DNA of 17,425 bases. Source: Clostridiales bacterium. GTDB lineage: Bacteria > Bacillota_A > Clostridia > Peptostreptococcales > Anaerovoracaceae. This document shows positions 7,796 to 14,671 of this stretch, piece by piece. Position 1 is the stretch's first letter, and every line of letters begins with the position of its first letter. A program made the translations under genes and the position numbers. The stretch lies in NCBI GenBank assembly GCA_012510935.1, contig JAAZHB010000169.1, positions 1 to 17,425 of the forward strand. The letters run 5' to 3'. A model generated the notes under the pieces. The model did not search any database, was not told the DNA's origin, and saw only the letters and a list, made by a program, of their open reading frames with translations.

Positions 7796-7957
7796 ATGAA
7801 AGGATTTATGAAAACTTTAAGGAATAAAAGAGGCATGGAAATGGTGGCGGTTGCAATCCTAGTTGCAATTGCAGTTGCACTTGGAATCATTTTCAAGACA
7901 GAAATAACTGATTTTGTAAATAAGATTTTCTCAAATCTGGATTCTGCTAATTTCTAA
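7796..7957 (+). CDS. flp: Flp-type (type IVb) pilin, Flp1-like
   Basis: A short 53-residue gene between tadC and the first TadE-like gene, and the likely major pilin subunit. It has a basic leader ending RNKRG (9-13), then a long hydrophobic helix (about 16-33), then an amphipathic tail containing FKTEITDFVNKIF (33-45). This small leader-helix-tail plan is that of clostridial Flp1-like pilins. Cleavage by a TadV-type prepilin peptidase after G13 would leave a mature peptide of about 40 residues. The family's glutamate at +5 after cleavage is absent (A18 there); the only nearby Glu is at +2. AGGAGG at 7782 precedes the ATG by 8 bases. The next gene starts 4 bases after the stop. The call is based on size, plan and position. 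Confidence 0.85.
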   Translation: MKGFMKTLRNKRGMEMVAVAILVAIAVALGIIFKTEITDFVNKIFSNLDSANF

Positions 7958-7961
7958 TGAT

Positions 7962-8294
7962 ATGAAGAATCCTATCAATAACAAGAGGGGAAGCCAAATG
8001 GTTGAAGCGGCAGTTTCATTACCAATTATTATTCTGGCAGTAATGCTTTTGCTAAGAGTATTTGTTTTTTACATAGAAATTGCGGTCAAGCAGACAGCTG
8101 TTCAAAAGGGTGCGTTAGAAGCCTGGGATTCTTATAAAGGTTGTACGATGAAAATATATGAGGCTGATAAGAATGTGTTGCTTGTGAAAGGTGGACTATT
8201 AAAATTCGATGTTAATAAAACAATTTATGTAAAGGCTTATTTTTATAATGAAGATGCAATGGTTAGAGCAAATAAAATGCTTACAAAAGAATAA
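7962..8294 (+). CDS. TadE-like pseudopilin (short)
   Basis: A 110-residue minor pilin-like protein. The boundary NKRGSQMVEAAVSLP (8-22) is the TadE signature: a cleavage glycine, Glu at +5 and a hydrophobic helix running to about 40. The exported remainder is only about 70 residues, shorter than most TadE proteins. TadE/TadF proteins are processed by the same peptidase as the pilin and take part in pilus assembly. No Shine-Dalgarno is seen; the ATG lies 4 bases after the pilin stop, so translation probably depends on ribosomes finishing the pilin. Its 3' end overlaps the next gene by up to 47 bases. The call is good on motif; which TadE/F role it has is open. Confidence 0.8.
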   Translation: MKNPINNKRGSQMVEAAVSLPIIILAVMLLLRVFVFYIEIAVKQTAVQKGALEAWDSYKGCTMKIYEADKNVLLVKGGLLKFDVNKTIYVKAYFYNEDAMVRANKMLTKE

Positions 8295-9594
8295 AAGAGG
8301 TTCATCAACTATTACACTGGCAATGGCCTTTCTTGCATTCTCTTGCTGTATTGTGGTTGCAATAGGAATCGTTAGACAAATGGTGGTTGGAAGTGAGTGC
8401 CGCATATTTGGGAGAGTATGGACAAAGGCAATTCTTTCAGAATATGACAAATACCTTCTTGATGATTATGGGATAATGGCTTTTCAAGGTAATGAAATTG
8501 AGGTTAAGAAAAGAGTAAATAGGTATTTAGATTATTCATGCAAGGGAAAGCTTGATGCAAAGATTGAAAATAGCAGCGCTAGTTTATACGGTTACGAGAT
8601 AAGTGACCCTAAGAGGTTTAGTGAGTCAATTGAAGCGGGGCTTGCAATCAGTATTACAGAAGGAATTATTAGTGAAGATAGACAAGAACATAACAATGTA
8701 TCAAGTGATTATCCAGGTCAAGAAGGTGGCTTTGGTAAAAGGAAAATAGGAAATGAGGTCGTAATTAATACGCTGCCGTCATCTGGTGCAGACTTGGGTT
8801 TTGATATAGATGATACTATAGATGCTTTTAAAGACGAGGACATCCTTGATTCGCTCACTTCATCAGCGGGCGATACAGCGGTAGAATTGACCTATCTCAA
8901 AGCCTATTATAGCAATTTTCTAACAGCAGGAAATTCAAAGGAGACATATTTTCGGAATGAATGGGAATATATAGTCTGCGGCGAATTTGATGATTATGAG
9001 AATTATAAGGGGTGCAAGAATAGAATCATACTAATTCGAAATGGCTTAAATTTCTTTTCTTTGTATAAAGATCCTGTCAAGATTTCTGAAATACAAGCTA
9101 TTGCTGCCATTATTACGCCAGGGCCACTGGCAACCGCAACGCAGGTCCTTATTGCAGAAGCTTGGGCACTTGCGGAGGCATACAAGGATGTTGAGGTTCT
9201 ATATGAAGGCGGGAGGGTTCCTTTAATTAAAACTCCAGAGTCTTGGCAGACAGATCTTGAAAGTATCTTAAAAAGTGAAGCCGTTCAAGGAAACTTGGAT
9301 GAAGAGGCTAAAAAACTCTGGAAAGAAAATGAAAATGAAATTAAAGAGATTACTGATAAAGATAGAAATAACCCGATTGATATCCTCAAAGGTCAAAGCT
9401 ATGAAGACTATTTGCTTCTTATGATAATCGCATCGAATGAAGATGTTAGGCTATTAAGGATGATGGATATAGTTCAAATTAATATGAAATACAGGTATTA
9501 TGAAGATTTTAATTTCGACGAGTATTATTGTGGACTTGATTTAGGTTTAAAAGTTAATGGTAGAAACTATGAGATATCTGACGAATATAAGTAA
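8248..9594 (+). CDS. DUF5702/TadG-like exported membrane protein of the pilus operon
   Basis: A 448-residue protein anchored by one N-terminal helix (about 20-43) after a KNKRGSSTITL boundary, with the rest outside the cell. After the helix comes WTKAILSEYDKYLLDDYGIMAF (61-82), and near the C-terminus YEDYLLLMIIASNEDVRLLRMMDIVQ. I recognise this pattern, from memory, as DUF5702, proteins that occupy the TadG place in clostridial Flp loci. Function is unknown; a surface or tip component is the simple guess. The boundary lacks the Glu at +5 found in the TadE-like neighbours. The start is uncertain between ATG 8248 and ATG 8254, neither with a clear Shine-Dalgarno. Either start overlaps the preceding gene by more than 40 bases, needed to keep the leader. 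It overlaps the next gene by 38 bases. Confidence 0.75.
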   Translation: MKMQWLEQIKCLQKNKRGSSTITLAMAFLAFSCCIVVAIGIVRQMVVGSECRIFGRVWTKAILSEYDKYLLDDYGIMAFQGNEIEVKKRVNRYLDYSCKGKLDAKIENSSASLYGYEISDPKRFSESIEAGLAISITEGIISEDRQEHNNVSSDYPGQEGGFGKRKIGNEVVINTLPSSGADLGFDIDDTIDAFKDEDILDSLTSSAGDTAVELTYLKAYYSNFLTAGNSKETYFRNEWEYIVCGEFDDYENYKGCKNRIILIRNGLNFFSLYKDPVKISEIQAIAAIITPGPLATATQVLIAEAWALAEAYKDVEVLYEGGRVPLIKTPESWQTDLESILKSEAVQGNLDEEAKKLWKENENEIKEITDKDRNNPIDILKGQSYEDYLLLMIIASNEDVRLLRMMDIVQINMKYRYYEDFNFDEYYCGLDLGLKVNGRNYEISDEYK

Positions 9595-10363
9595 AATAGT
9601 CAAGAAAATACAAAGACCTAAGCCAAATAAACGCGGTGGATATATTGTTGAAACCGTTATTACTTTACCATTATTCATTATTGCTGTAATGGTAATGAGT
9701 TCAGTTATTCTGATGTATGTGTGTATACAAGATGCAAATTTTATCATAGCTACAGAATTAAGACGCGCTGCTATTGAGAGCAATTTTTCAAATGTATCAG
9801 TATTGGTTCCAGGTAGAGTAGGAAATAGGATTGGTGATAAGACTTTAGTAAATGAATATCATGTTCAAGATTATGGATATAGGACAACCCGATGGGACAT
9901 TGATGAACTGATCTTACTTAAAATGAAAATAAATCTAAAAGCAAAGAATCCGCTTAATATTGCGTCAGAAGCTGATTATGAGCTTTCACTTGTGACTAGA
10001 GCATATGTAGGCCGAAAAAGACCCATCGAACCAATGTCAGATGACGCTATGAGTAGTTCAGGAGCAGAGGCTGTATTTGTCTTTCCTAGTATGGGAGAAA
10101 AATATCATAATAAATCGTGCAGAGTCCTTCATGTTGCTAGCACACAGGTGATTCTAAATGATGAAATCAAGAGGAAGTACAGTAGCTGCAGTCATTGCCA
10201 TAGCAAGAAAGCATCTGAAGGTTCACTTGTATATGTATTTCAAAATGAGGGAGAGAGCTATCATCTGCCAGGCTGCAATACATTGAAAAGAAACTATATT
10301 GAAATGGAGCGAAGGATTGCTATCAAAAGGGGTTACAAGTCATGTAACATCTGTGGTGGATAA
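9557..10363 (+). CDS. TadE-like protein with two tandem C-terminal Cys/His metal-site motifs
   Basis: A 268-residue second pseudopilin. The boundary NKRGGYIVETVITLP (24-38), with Glu at +5 and a helix to about 55, is TadE-like. The middle (about 60-165) is an exported region without a known fold. The C-terminus carries two copies of one motif. Copy A runs from VFVFPSMGEKYHNKSC to YSSCSHC (173-214), copy B from VYVFQNEGESYHLPGC to YKSCNIC (225-266). In both copies the His, first Cys and CxxC have identical spacing, with 27 residues from His to the third ligand. The His plus three Cys set looks like the Ada-type or nuclease-associated zinc motif, so two bound zinc ions are plausible. Start at 9557 is kept; ATG 9569 is possible. 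The following gene lies 10 bases downstream. Confidence 0.8.
   Translation: MVETMRYLTNISKIVKKIQRPKPNKRGGYIVETVITLPLFIIAVMVMSSVILMYVCIQDANFIIATELRRAAIESNFSNVSVLVPGRVGNRIGDKTLVNEYHVQDYGYRTTRWDIDELILLKMKINLKAKNPLNIASEADYELSLVTRAYVGRKRPIEPMSDDAMSSSGAEAVFVFPSMGEKYHNKSCRVLHVASTQVILNDEIKRKYSSCSHCHSKKASEGSLVYVFQNEGESYHLPGCNTLKRNYIEMERRIAIKRGYKSCNICGG
10073..10354 (+). repeat. Tandem two-copy Cys/His domain repeat inside the TadE-like gene
   Basis: Two units with a period of 52 codons (156 bases) encode matching Y-H-x3-C and C-x2-C elements: His184/Cys188/Cys211/Cys214 and His236/Cys240/Cys263/Cys266. DNA identity between copies is low, so this is an old protein-level duplication. Confidence 0.8.
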
Positions 10364-10368
10364 GGGAG
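10364..10368 (+). promoter_or_regulatory. Ribosome binding site fixing the DUF6382-like start
   Basis: GGGAG lies 5 bases ahead of ATG 10374. The open frame extends upstream to an ATG at 10299 inside the preceding gene, but that one has no such site. Confidence 0.7.
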
Positions 10369-10373
10369 ATAAT

Positions 10374-10910
10374 ATGAGAAAAAGACTTAAACATAGTATA
10401 AGTGGCTATTCAATGCCTCTCTTTATGAAGGAGATACTATCAAATGGATTCTGTAAATCATTTCTAGCTATGTCGATTACAATTGATCATGATTGCTACA
10501 TGTTTAATTATGATACTGACAGAATGAGCAAGATTCAAATTAACAAGCTTGATATTTGTTCAAAGCTTCTTCTAATTGAAACCTTAATTATTTTGAATTC
10601 ATCTGCAGAATCTTGGTATATAAAGGGAAATAACTATTTGCTTGAACCGGAGCTTATTTATTCAATTGATAACAGTGTTTATGAAGATGATGTTAGAATC
10701 CTGTTTTATCCTGACTTCAAACGCATGGATTATAGTAATAAACTTGCAATTTTCATTGAGAAACTAAAAACTGGGTCAAATAGTAGAGAGGGTGAAATAC
10801 TTGATAAACTTAAATCTTATGCAGAACTTGGTGATTATACAAGGGTTATTCGAATTCTGGACAAGCAACTTTTGAGATTAACTGCAGAAATAGAAGACAA
10901 AGCTATGTAG
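10374..10910 (+). CDS. DUF6382-like protein lacking an FHA domain
   Basis: A 178-residue soluble protein that closes the pilus operon, 10 bases after the second TadE-like gene. From memory it resembles DUF6382, the N-terminal domain of clostridial FHA proteins often found with Flp loci: an early SMPLFMKEILSNGF segment, a central hydrophobic helix LLLIETLIILN, and NNYLLEPELIYSID followed by VRILFYPDF. In those proteins an FHA phosphopeptide-binding domain follows; here the protein stops soon after a helical tail, and no FHA-coding frame is seen before eno. It may be a natural short form that binds a partner without reading phosphothreonine. No membrane segment or signal peptide is evident. ATG 10374 is chosen because GGGAG precedes it. 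The family link is moderate; function unknown. Confidence 0.65.
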   Translation: MRKRLKHSISGYSMPLFMKEILSNGFCKSFLAMSITIDHDCYMFNYDTDRMSKIQINKLDICSKLLLIETLIILNSSAESWYIKGNNYLLEPELIYSIDNSVYEDDVRILFYPDFKRMDYSNKLAIFIEKLKTGSNSREGEILDKLKSYAELGDYTRVIRILDKQLLRLTAEIEDKAM

Positions 10911-10955
10911 AAAACACAAAAAATTCTTTGAAACTTTGTTTCGTGAGATAATCGG

Positions 10956-10984
10956 TTGTTATAATTCAGATTATTGTATATAAT
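10956..10984 (+). promoter_or_regulatory. Promoter of enolase
   Basis: TTGTTA (10956-10961), 17 bases, then a perfect TATAAT (10979-10984), followed by a leader of about 50 bases. A second TATAAT at 10960-10965 with TTGTTT 18 bases upstream (10936-10941) could give an overlapping start. Confidence 0.7.
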
Positions 10985-11038
10985 GAATGAGTAACATATA
11001 TTAGATATTTAAGTATCTGTATGAAAAGGAGAATTATA

Positions 11039-12319
11039 ATGACAACCAAGATCGTGAGAGTTCTCGGACGCGAGATCCTTGACTCAAGAGGAAATCCAAC
11101 TGTTGAAGTTGAAATTGAACTTGAAGATGGCACTATTGCATATGGCGATACACCAAGCGGTGCATCAACTGGCATCTATGCAGCATTAGAGCTTCGTGAT
11201 GGTGATAAGTCAAGATACGGTGGCAAAGGGGTTACAAAGGCTGTAGAGAATGTTAACACTCATATCAGAGAGCTTCTTGTAGGGCAGAATGCTGCTGATA
11301 TTAATGAGATTGAGCGTCTAATGATAGAAGCGGATGGCACTAAGGACAAGAGCAAGTTTGGTGCTAACGCAATACTGGCTGCTTCACTTGCTTGTGCAAA
11401 GGCAGCAGCTACATCAATAGGTATTCCTCTATTTAAGTTCTTTGGCGGAATTAATGGTAACACACTACCTGTTCCAATGATGAATATTTTAAATGGTGGA
11501 GCACATGCATCAAATACTGTAGATGTACAGGAATTTATGATAATGCCTGTTGGAGCACCTTCATTTAAAGAATGCATTAGATGGTGTTCAGAGGTTTATC
11601 ATCAGCTTGCAAAGGATCTTAAGAAAGATGGTTATGCAGTTTCAGTTGGTGATGAGGGCGGTTACGCACCTAACCTTAAGGATGAATATGAAGTTATGGA
11701 TTATATTATGGCTGCAATTGAGAATGCTGGATATAAGCCTGGTACAGACTTTGTAATTGGTATTGACGCTGCTGCAAGTGAGTGGAAGACTGATAAGGTT
11801 GGAGAATATAAGATGCCTAAGTCAGGAAGAACATTTACTGCAGAGGGAATGGTGCAGAACTGGGTGGACTTCTGCGATAAGTATCCAATTGCTTCTATTG
11901 AAGATGGAATGGACGAAGAAGACTGGGATGGTTGGAAGCTAATGACTGAAAAGCTAGGTGATAGAATTCAGATTGTTGGTGACGACCTATTTGTTACAAA
12001 TCCAGAGAGATTCGCAAAGGGTATTAAGCTTGGATGCGCAAATGCAATTCTTATTAAGCTTAACCAGATTGGAAGCATTTCAGAAACTCTAGAGACTATT
12101 GCACTCGCAAAGAAAAATGGCTATAACACAGTTATCTCGCATAGATCAGGAGAGACTGAAGATACTACAATTGCTGAGCTTGCAGTTGGAGTTAATGCTT
12201 ATCAGATTAAAACTGGTGCACCAGCAAGAACTGAAAGAGTAGCTAAATACAATCAGCTTCTTAGAATTGAAGAGGCTCTTGGCAGAGGTGGCAAGTACAT
12301 TGGAAAAGATTTATTTTAA
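11039..12319 (+). CDS. eno: Enolase (phosphopyruvate hydratase)
   Basis: Glycolytic enzyme converting 2-phosphoglycerate to phosphoenolpyruvate in the cytosol. The 426-residue length is typical. The parts of the active site are in place: the mobile loop SGASTG (40-45), GDEGGYAPN with catalytic Glu206, Mg ligands Asp243 (IDAAASEW), Glu288 (SIEDG) and Asp315 (GDDLF), catalytic Lys340 (LIKLNQIGS) and SHRSGETED (367-375). The start at ATG 11039 is set by AAAAGGAGA just ahead; an ATG at 11021 would add six residues and swallow that site. The gene is alone between its own promoter and terminator, as expected for a strongly expressed housekeeping gene. Call certain. Confidence 0.99.
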   Translation: MTTKIVRVLGREILDSRGNPTVEVEIELEDGTIAYGDTPSGASTGIYAALELRDGDKSRYGGKGVTKAVENVNTHIRELLVGQNAADINEIERLMIEADGTKDKSKFGANAILAASLACAKAAATSIGIPLFKFFGGINGNTLPVPMMNILNGGAHASNTVDVQEFMIMPVGAPSFKECIRWCSEVYHQLAKDLKKDGYAVSVGDEGGYAPNLKDEYEVMDYIMAAIENAGYKPGTDFVIGIDAAASEWKTDKVGEYKMPKSGRTFTAEGMVQNWVDFCDKYPIASIEDGMDEEDWDGWKLMTEKLGDRIQIVGDDLFVTNPERFAKGIKLGCANAILIKLNQIGSISETLETIALAKKNGYNTVISHRSGETEDTTIAELAVGVNAYQIKTGAPARTERVAKYNQLLRIEEALGRGGKYIGKDLF

Positions 12320-12343
12320 AAAATAGTAGATTGATTCTTTGAA

Positions 12344-12374
12344 GGCTGACGGATTTCCCGCCAGCCTTTTGTTT
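12344..12374 (+). terminator. Intrinsic terminator of enolase
   Basis: Stem GGCTGACGG with CCGCCAGCC (one A-C mismatch), loop ATTTC, then TTTTGTTT. It begins 24 bases after the eno stop. Confidence 0.85.
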
Positions 12375-12400
12375 AAACTATTATAGAAATGATATATAAT
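12372..12400 (+). promoter_or_regulatory. Candidate promoter of ispH-rpsA
   Basis: TTTAAA (12372-12377), 17 bases, then a perfect TATAAT (12395-12400). The -35 box matches consensus in 4 of 6 positions and lies at the tail of the eno terminator. It would give a leader of about 100 bases. Confidence 0.45.
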
Positions 12401-12510
12401 ATGAGCGGTTGGAATCGTGGCTCTGATTCAATTAGCGCTGCGCATCAATTATGATAGCATGTTGATGTCTTTGTCTCGATTTAAATTTAAACGAAAAAGG
12501 AAATAGAAAT

Positions 12511-14514
12511 TTGGAAATAATTAAGGCGGAACATTCAGGCTTTTGCTTCGGAGTACAAAAAGCGATTGATTTGGCTTTTGAAACAGCTAATGATGCTTTG
12601 GAGACAGGTCATATCTATACTTGCGGGCACTTGATTCACAACAGTGCAGTGGTAGAGAAGCTTGAATCAAAAGGTGTGAAAATGATTGACTCTTTATCTG
12701 AAGCCAAGATGGGAGATACTGTCATTGTAAGATCGCACGGGGAACCAGAGGAATTTTTCAAACAAGCGGAAGATATAGGTATTAAGTTAATTGATACCAC
12801 TTGCCTTTTTGTTAAGAAAATTCACCAATATGTGTTAGATGCAGCGAAAGCAGGCAGACCAGTTATTATTGTAGGTAGCAAACTTCACCAGGAAGTAATT
12901 GCTACAAATGGTTGGTGTGACTATAAGGCTGTTATTCTTGAGAATCCTAAGGAAGCTCAAGAACTGGTTAACAGTACAGAAAGAGAGAGACTTTGGGCAG
13001 GTGAATTAAAACCATTGGTTGTATGCCAGACAACGTTTAAAGTTGAAATACTTAATTCTATTCTCGAGGTATTTGACTCAAATAAGCTGGAGTATGAAAT
13101 AAGGAATACCATTTGTAATGCGACAAAAGATAGACAACAAAGCTGTGCTGATTTATCGAAGAAAGTGGAGTTGATGGTTGTCATTGGGGATGAAAAAAGT
13201 TCGAATTCTAGAAAATTGTACGAAATTGCGAAAGAAAACAATAAAAATAGCATTTTTGTTCAAAATGCAAGCGAATTTAGCTTGCAGTATCAACAAAAGT
13301 ATAATAAAATAGGGTATATTGCAGGTGCGTCGACACCTGAATGGATAATCAAGGAGGTTATTGCTAGTATGAGCGAAAATGTCACAAACAATTTAGAGAA
13401 GAATCCAATGCTGGATTACATGGATGACATTGAGAAATCTTTACGTCTTCCTAAGCCAGGCGATATTATCGATGGTACAGTTGAACAGGTACTTGGAGAT
13501 TTCGTTGTAGTTAACATGGGTTGTAAGAAAGACGGAATTCTTAGAAAAGATGAGGTTGTTCTAGAAGATGGACAGACACTCGCAGATCTTTTCAAAGAGG
13601 GAGACGAGATTCAGGCAAAGGTAATTAAGTCAGATGAGGGAGAAGGCGGAATCCTTCTTTCAAAGAAGAGACTTGTTGCAGTAGAGAATTTCAAGGAACT
13701 TGAGCAGGCTTACGAGGCTGGCGAGATTGTAACAGTTAAGGTTGTAAGAGCTGTAAGAGGCGGTGTAATCGCTGCTTACAAGGAGATTACAGGCTTTGTT
13801 CCGATTGGACAGCTTTCAACAGGATTTGTTGAGAATGCAGATGAGTTCGTTGGACAGACAATGGATGTAAAGGTTATCAAGGTTGAAAGAGGCAATAAGG
13901 TTAGCTTCTCAAGAAAGGCTGTTATCAGCGAAGAGAAGAGAAAGCTTGCTGCTGAGGTTTGGGAGAACCTTAACGTTGGTGACGTAGTTGAAGGTAAGGT
14001 TATGAGATTCACTGACTACGGTGCATTTGTAGATATCGGTGGAGTTGATGGTCTTCTTCATATATCAGAGATATCATGGGGTAAGCTAAAGCACCCACAG
14101 GAGATTCTACACATTGGCGATATCATCAATGTAAAGATTCTTTCACTTAATGAGGAGAAGGGAAAGATTTCTCTTGGACTCAAGCAGACTCAGCCAGAAC
14201 CATGGTCACTTGTTGGTACAAAGTATCAAATCGGTGATGTATTTGAGGGCGAGGTTGTTCAGATTAAGGAATACGGAGCATTCGTTGAGCTTGAGGCTGG
14301 TCTTGATGGACTAGTTCACATCTCAGAGATTGCTAATAAGAGAGTTGAAAATGTCAGCGAAGAGCTAAAGGTTGGTCAGAAGGTTAACGTTAAGATCATG
14401 GAGATTAATGCTGACAAGAAGAGAATCAGCCTAAGCATTAAGGCAACACTTCCAGAAGAAGAAGTTACTGAAGAAGTAGCTGAAGAGGAAGTTGCTGAGA
14501 CAGAAGAAGCTTAA
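12511..14514 (+). CDS. ispH: IspH reductase fused to S1 RNA-binding protein
   Basis: A 667-residue fusion. Residues 1-285 are 4-hydroxy-3-methylbut-2-enyl diphosphate reductase, the last step of the MEP isoprenoid pathway. The three iron-sulphur cysteines are C12 (GFCFGV), C98 (DTTCLF) and C202 (TICNATKDRQ); H43, H76, H126 and E128 match the substrate-pocket residues. After a linker with ENPMLDYMDDIEKSL (about 295-311), four S1 domains follow, starting near 316, 402, 489 and 573. The last two are the best conserved (YGAFVDIGGVDGLLHISEIS and YGAFVELEAGLDGLVHISEI). An acidic Glu-rich tail closes the protein. This fusion is a known clostridial arrangement. The TTG start is supported by AAGGA 9 bases upstream and by the standard IspH N-terminus. 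Why the two activities are joined is not known. Confidence 0.97.
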   Translation: MEIIKAEHSGFCFGVQKAIDLAFETANDALETGHIYTCGHLIHNSAVVEKLESKGVKMIDSLSEAKMGDTVIVRSHGEPEEFFKQAEDIGIKLIDTTCLFVKKIHQYVLDAAKAGRPVIIVGSKLHQEVIATNGWCDYKAVILENPKEAQELVNSTERERLWAGELKPLVVCQTTFKVEILNSILEVFDSNKLEYEIRNTICNATKDRQQSCADLSKKVELMVVIGDEKSSNSRKLYEIAKENNKNSIFVQNASEFSLQYQQKYNKIGYIAGASTPEWIIKEVIASMSENVTNNLEKNPMLDYMDDIEKSLRLPKPGDIIDGTVEQVLGDFVVVNMGCKKDGILRKDEVVLEDGQTLADLFKEGDEIQAKVIKSDEGEGGILLSKKRLVAVENFKELEQAYEAGEIVTVKVVRAVRGGVIAAYKEITGFVPIGQLSTGFVENADEFVGQTMDVKVIKVERGNKVSFSRKAVISEEKRKLAAEVWENLNVGDVVEGKVMRFTDYGAFVDIGGVDGLLHISEISWGKLKHPQEILHIGDIINVKILSLNEEKGKISLGLKQTQPEPWSLVGTKYQIGDVFEGEVVQIKEYGAFVELEAGLDGLVHISEIANKRVENVSEELKVGQKVNVKIMEINADKKRISLSIKATLPEEEVTEEVAEEEVAETEEA

Positions 14515-14539
14515 TTAAATATCTGATAACTAATTGCGG

Positions 14540-14569
14540 CCGCATGGAATATCCATGCGGTCACTTTTG
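14540..14569 (+). terminator. Intrinsic terminator of ispH-rpsA
   Basis: A perfect 9-bp stem, CCGCATGGA with TCCATGCGG, has a 3-base loop and is followed by TCACTTTTG. It begins 26 bases after the stop. The T run is modest. Confidence 0.8.
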
Positions 14570-14603
14570 TGCTTTAACAAATACCACGATACCTCTCATA
14601 TCG

Positions 14604-14645
14604 AATAAAAATAGCGGAACAACTTCGAATGAAAGTATTCCGCTA
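14604..14645 (-). terminator. Intrinsic terminator of trkA (minus strand)
   Basis: Read on the minus strand, TAGCGGAA pairs with TTCCGCTA over an 18-base interior that holds a smaller ACTT/AAGT stem, and TTTTTATT follows. It starts 27 bases after the trkA stop and faces the ispH-rpsA terminator, so both convergent units are closed. Confidence 0.85.
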
Positions 14646-14671
14646 ATATCTAAAGACTTTTAAATTATTTT

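Noticed and set aside
10928..10942. GAAAC/GTTTC hairpin after the last pilus gene as a terminator
   Set aside because: The stem is only 5 bp and no T run follows; I could not identify a firm terminator for the pilus operon.
11550..11942. Two plus-strand open frames inside enolase
   Set aside because: They lie wholly inside the certain enolase gene in another frame and have no ribosome binding site or family pattern.
13776..14012. Minus-strand open frames inside tadA, tadC, eno and ispH-rpsA
   Set aside because: All are antisense to clear genes, rich in Ser/Ile/Leu as reverse-strand shadows are, and lack start signals.
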